In this document: positions 63,131-64,000 of the stretch, one piece after another
Layout of the letters: the number at the start of each line of letters is the position of its first letter
How positions within the stretch are numbered: the stretch's first letter is position 1
NCBI GenBank assembly: GCA_040772065.1
Contig: JAXGYX010000001.1
Location: 806,001-870,000 of the forward strand
Source of the DNA: JAXGYX01 sp040772065
GTDB taxonomy: Bacteria > Bacillota > Clostridia > Saccharofermentanales > Fastidiosipilaceae
DNA length: 64,000 nucleotides
Direction: 5' to 3'
Program-made: the position numbers and the translations under genes
Notes under the pieces: model-generated
What the model was told of the DNA's origin: nothing
Databases searched by the model: none
What the model saw: only the letters and a program-made list of their open reading frames with translations

Positions 63131-63618
63131 CGTTCACTCTCATTTCTGATGTCGTCGGCCTCGAGTAAATCTCCTTTAACATGGTCGATGAACAAAATGC
63201 CATTTAGATGATCGTTTTCATGACAGACACAGGTCGCCAACAGACCGTCCGCCTGTTGCACAAACCACTCACCGTCCTCATCCATGGCCTTGACCGTGAT
63301 GGAAGCGGGACGCTCCACCTCTCCCCATTCGCCCGGCACGCTGAGGCATCCTTCTCTGCCGACCTGCGCGCCGGACCGGTCGATGATTTCAGGATTGATA
63401 TAGACCGTGCTGCCTTGCCCGTCTTGCATGTCAATCACAAAAATTCGTTTCAACATGCCCACCTGTGGAGCGGCGAGCCCGATACCGTTCTCGCTGTCAC
63501 TCAGGGTTTCCTTCATATCTTCGATCAAAGCGCGGATCTTTTCATCGACGCGGTCCACTTCCCGGGCCCGCTTGCGCAAGACATCGTCTCCAATTGTTAC
63601 AATATTCCTAATTGCCAT
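63127..63618 (-). CDS. def: Peptide deformylase
   Basis: 163-aa metalloenzyme removing the N-formyl group from new proteins. All three motifs are present: GIGLAAPQVG, EGCLSVPG and HENDHLNG (metal-binding Cys and His). The ATG at 63618 after GGAG was chosen; an ATG at 63630 is possible. Overlaps fmt by four bases. Confidence 0.96.
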   Translation of the reverse strand: MAIRNIVTIGDDVLRKRAREVDRVDEKIRALIEDMKETLSDSENGIGLAAPQVGMLKRIFVIDMQDGQGSTVYINPEIIDRSGAQVGREGCLSVPGEWGEVERPASITVKAMDEDGEWFVQQADGLLATCVCHENDHLNGILFIDHVKGDLLEADDIRNESER

Positions 63619-63839
63619 TTTAATCTCCATACATGTCAGTTCTAGCTGCGTTTGATATTGTATTCGATCAATAATTGATCGTTCATTCGAACAGTTATCG
63701 TTGCTTATGATAACCGGTATTATAACATATGACGACTTGAAGACGCGTAACCGGTGGTTCACCGCTTACCTTGTCCCAATTCATGTTTTGCTGAGATTTA
63801 GCTTGAGATTTAACCAATTAACTTGAACAGAATTTTCGG

Positions 63840-64000
63840 CTAAGCGGGATCCAGGCGCAGTGAGACACTGACGCCTTTGGGATAACGCAACAGGGAAAGT
63901 TCTTTTAACATAAGGCTCAGTGGGTAATGATTTTTTGATTTCATCACCAGCTGCCATCTGGATTGATTGTTCACCCGTCTGATCGGACTGGGCGTGGGCC
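63840..64000 (-). CDS. priA: Primosomal protein N' (PriA), last 52 codons
   Basis: The 3' end of a gene continuing past the window. It codes for PTPSPIRRVNNQSRWQLVMKS and ends LRYPKGVSVSLRLDPA, the usual end of PriA, the helicase that restarts stalled forks. It is identified by the ending and by its place before def-fmt in the standard Firmicutes order. The 221 bp between it and def hold no gene. Confidence 0.78.
   Translation of the reverse strand, partial: PTPSPIRRVNNQSRWQLVMKSKNHYPLSLMLKELSLLRYPKGVSVSLRLDPA

Overview
The window looks like part of a Bacillota (Firmicutes) chromosome, probably class Clostridia. The evidence is the gene order priA-def-fmt-rsmB-rlmN-prpC-prkC-rsgA-rpe-thiN, a PASTA-domain Ser/Thr kinase, T-box leaders before leuA and thrS, strong GGAGG-type ribosome binding sites, and a nifS-thiI pair. 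I cannot name a genus from the sequence.

Positions 1 to about 18,000 are an AT-rich anti-phage defence island broken up by insertion sequences. On the minus strand, read from high to low coordinates, it holds: a DUF4041/GIY-YIG protein; an IS21 remnant and an IS256-family element that removed the front of a DUF1156 (COG1743-type) DNA adenine methylase; a phospholipase D-SNF2 helicase gene cut into three pieces by two inverted IS66 copies; and a Gabija pair (gajA, gajB) in which gajA is cut by an IS30-family element. Target-site duplications let me rebuild both split genes in frame: 917 codons for the helicase and 683 for GajA. The IS66 duplications are swapped between the copies, which shows that the 489-bp middle segment was inverted by recombination between them.

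Positions 18,000 to 25,500 carry a leucine T-box, leuA and a frameshifted hom, then a small XRE regulator/membrane-protein operon. That operon is interrupted by an IS256-family element which itself carries a zinc-ribbon IS6-like element in its leader.

Positions 25,500 to 47,500 are a higher-GC chromosomal backbone: nitroreductase and MarR, lactate-racemase genes (larA, larB and only the first half of larC), asd, a tyrosine recombinase, an M18 aminopeptidase, a PHP phosphatase, rarA, glyA, gntR-nifS-thiI and an aminotransferase. A second IS6-like copy lies between that aminotransferase and its probable promoter. Next come rbgA, rnhB and yraN.

Positions 47,500 to 64,000 hold rplS, T-box-controlled thrS, a divergent aminotransferase, aroD-aroE, a cupin, and the compact translation/signalling cluster that ends in the 3' end of priA. 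No rRNA, tRNA or CRISPR array was seen.
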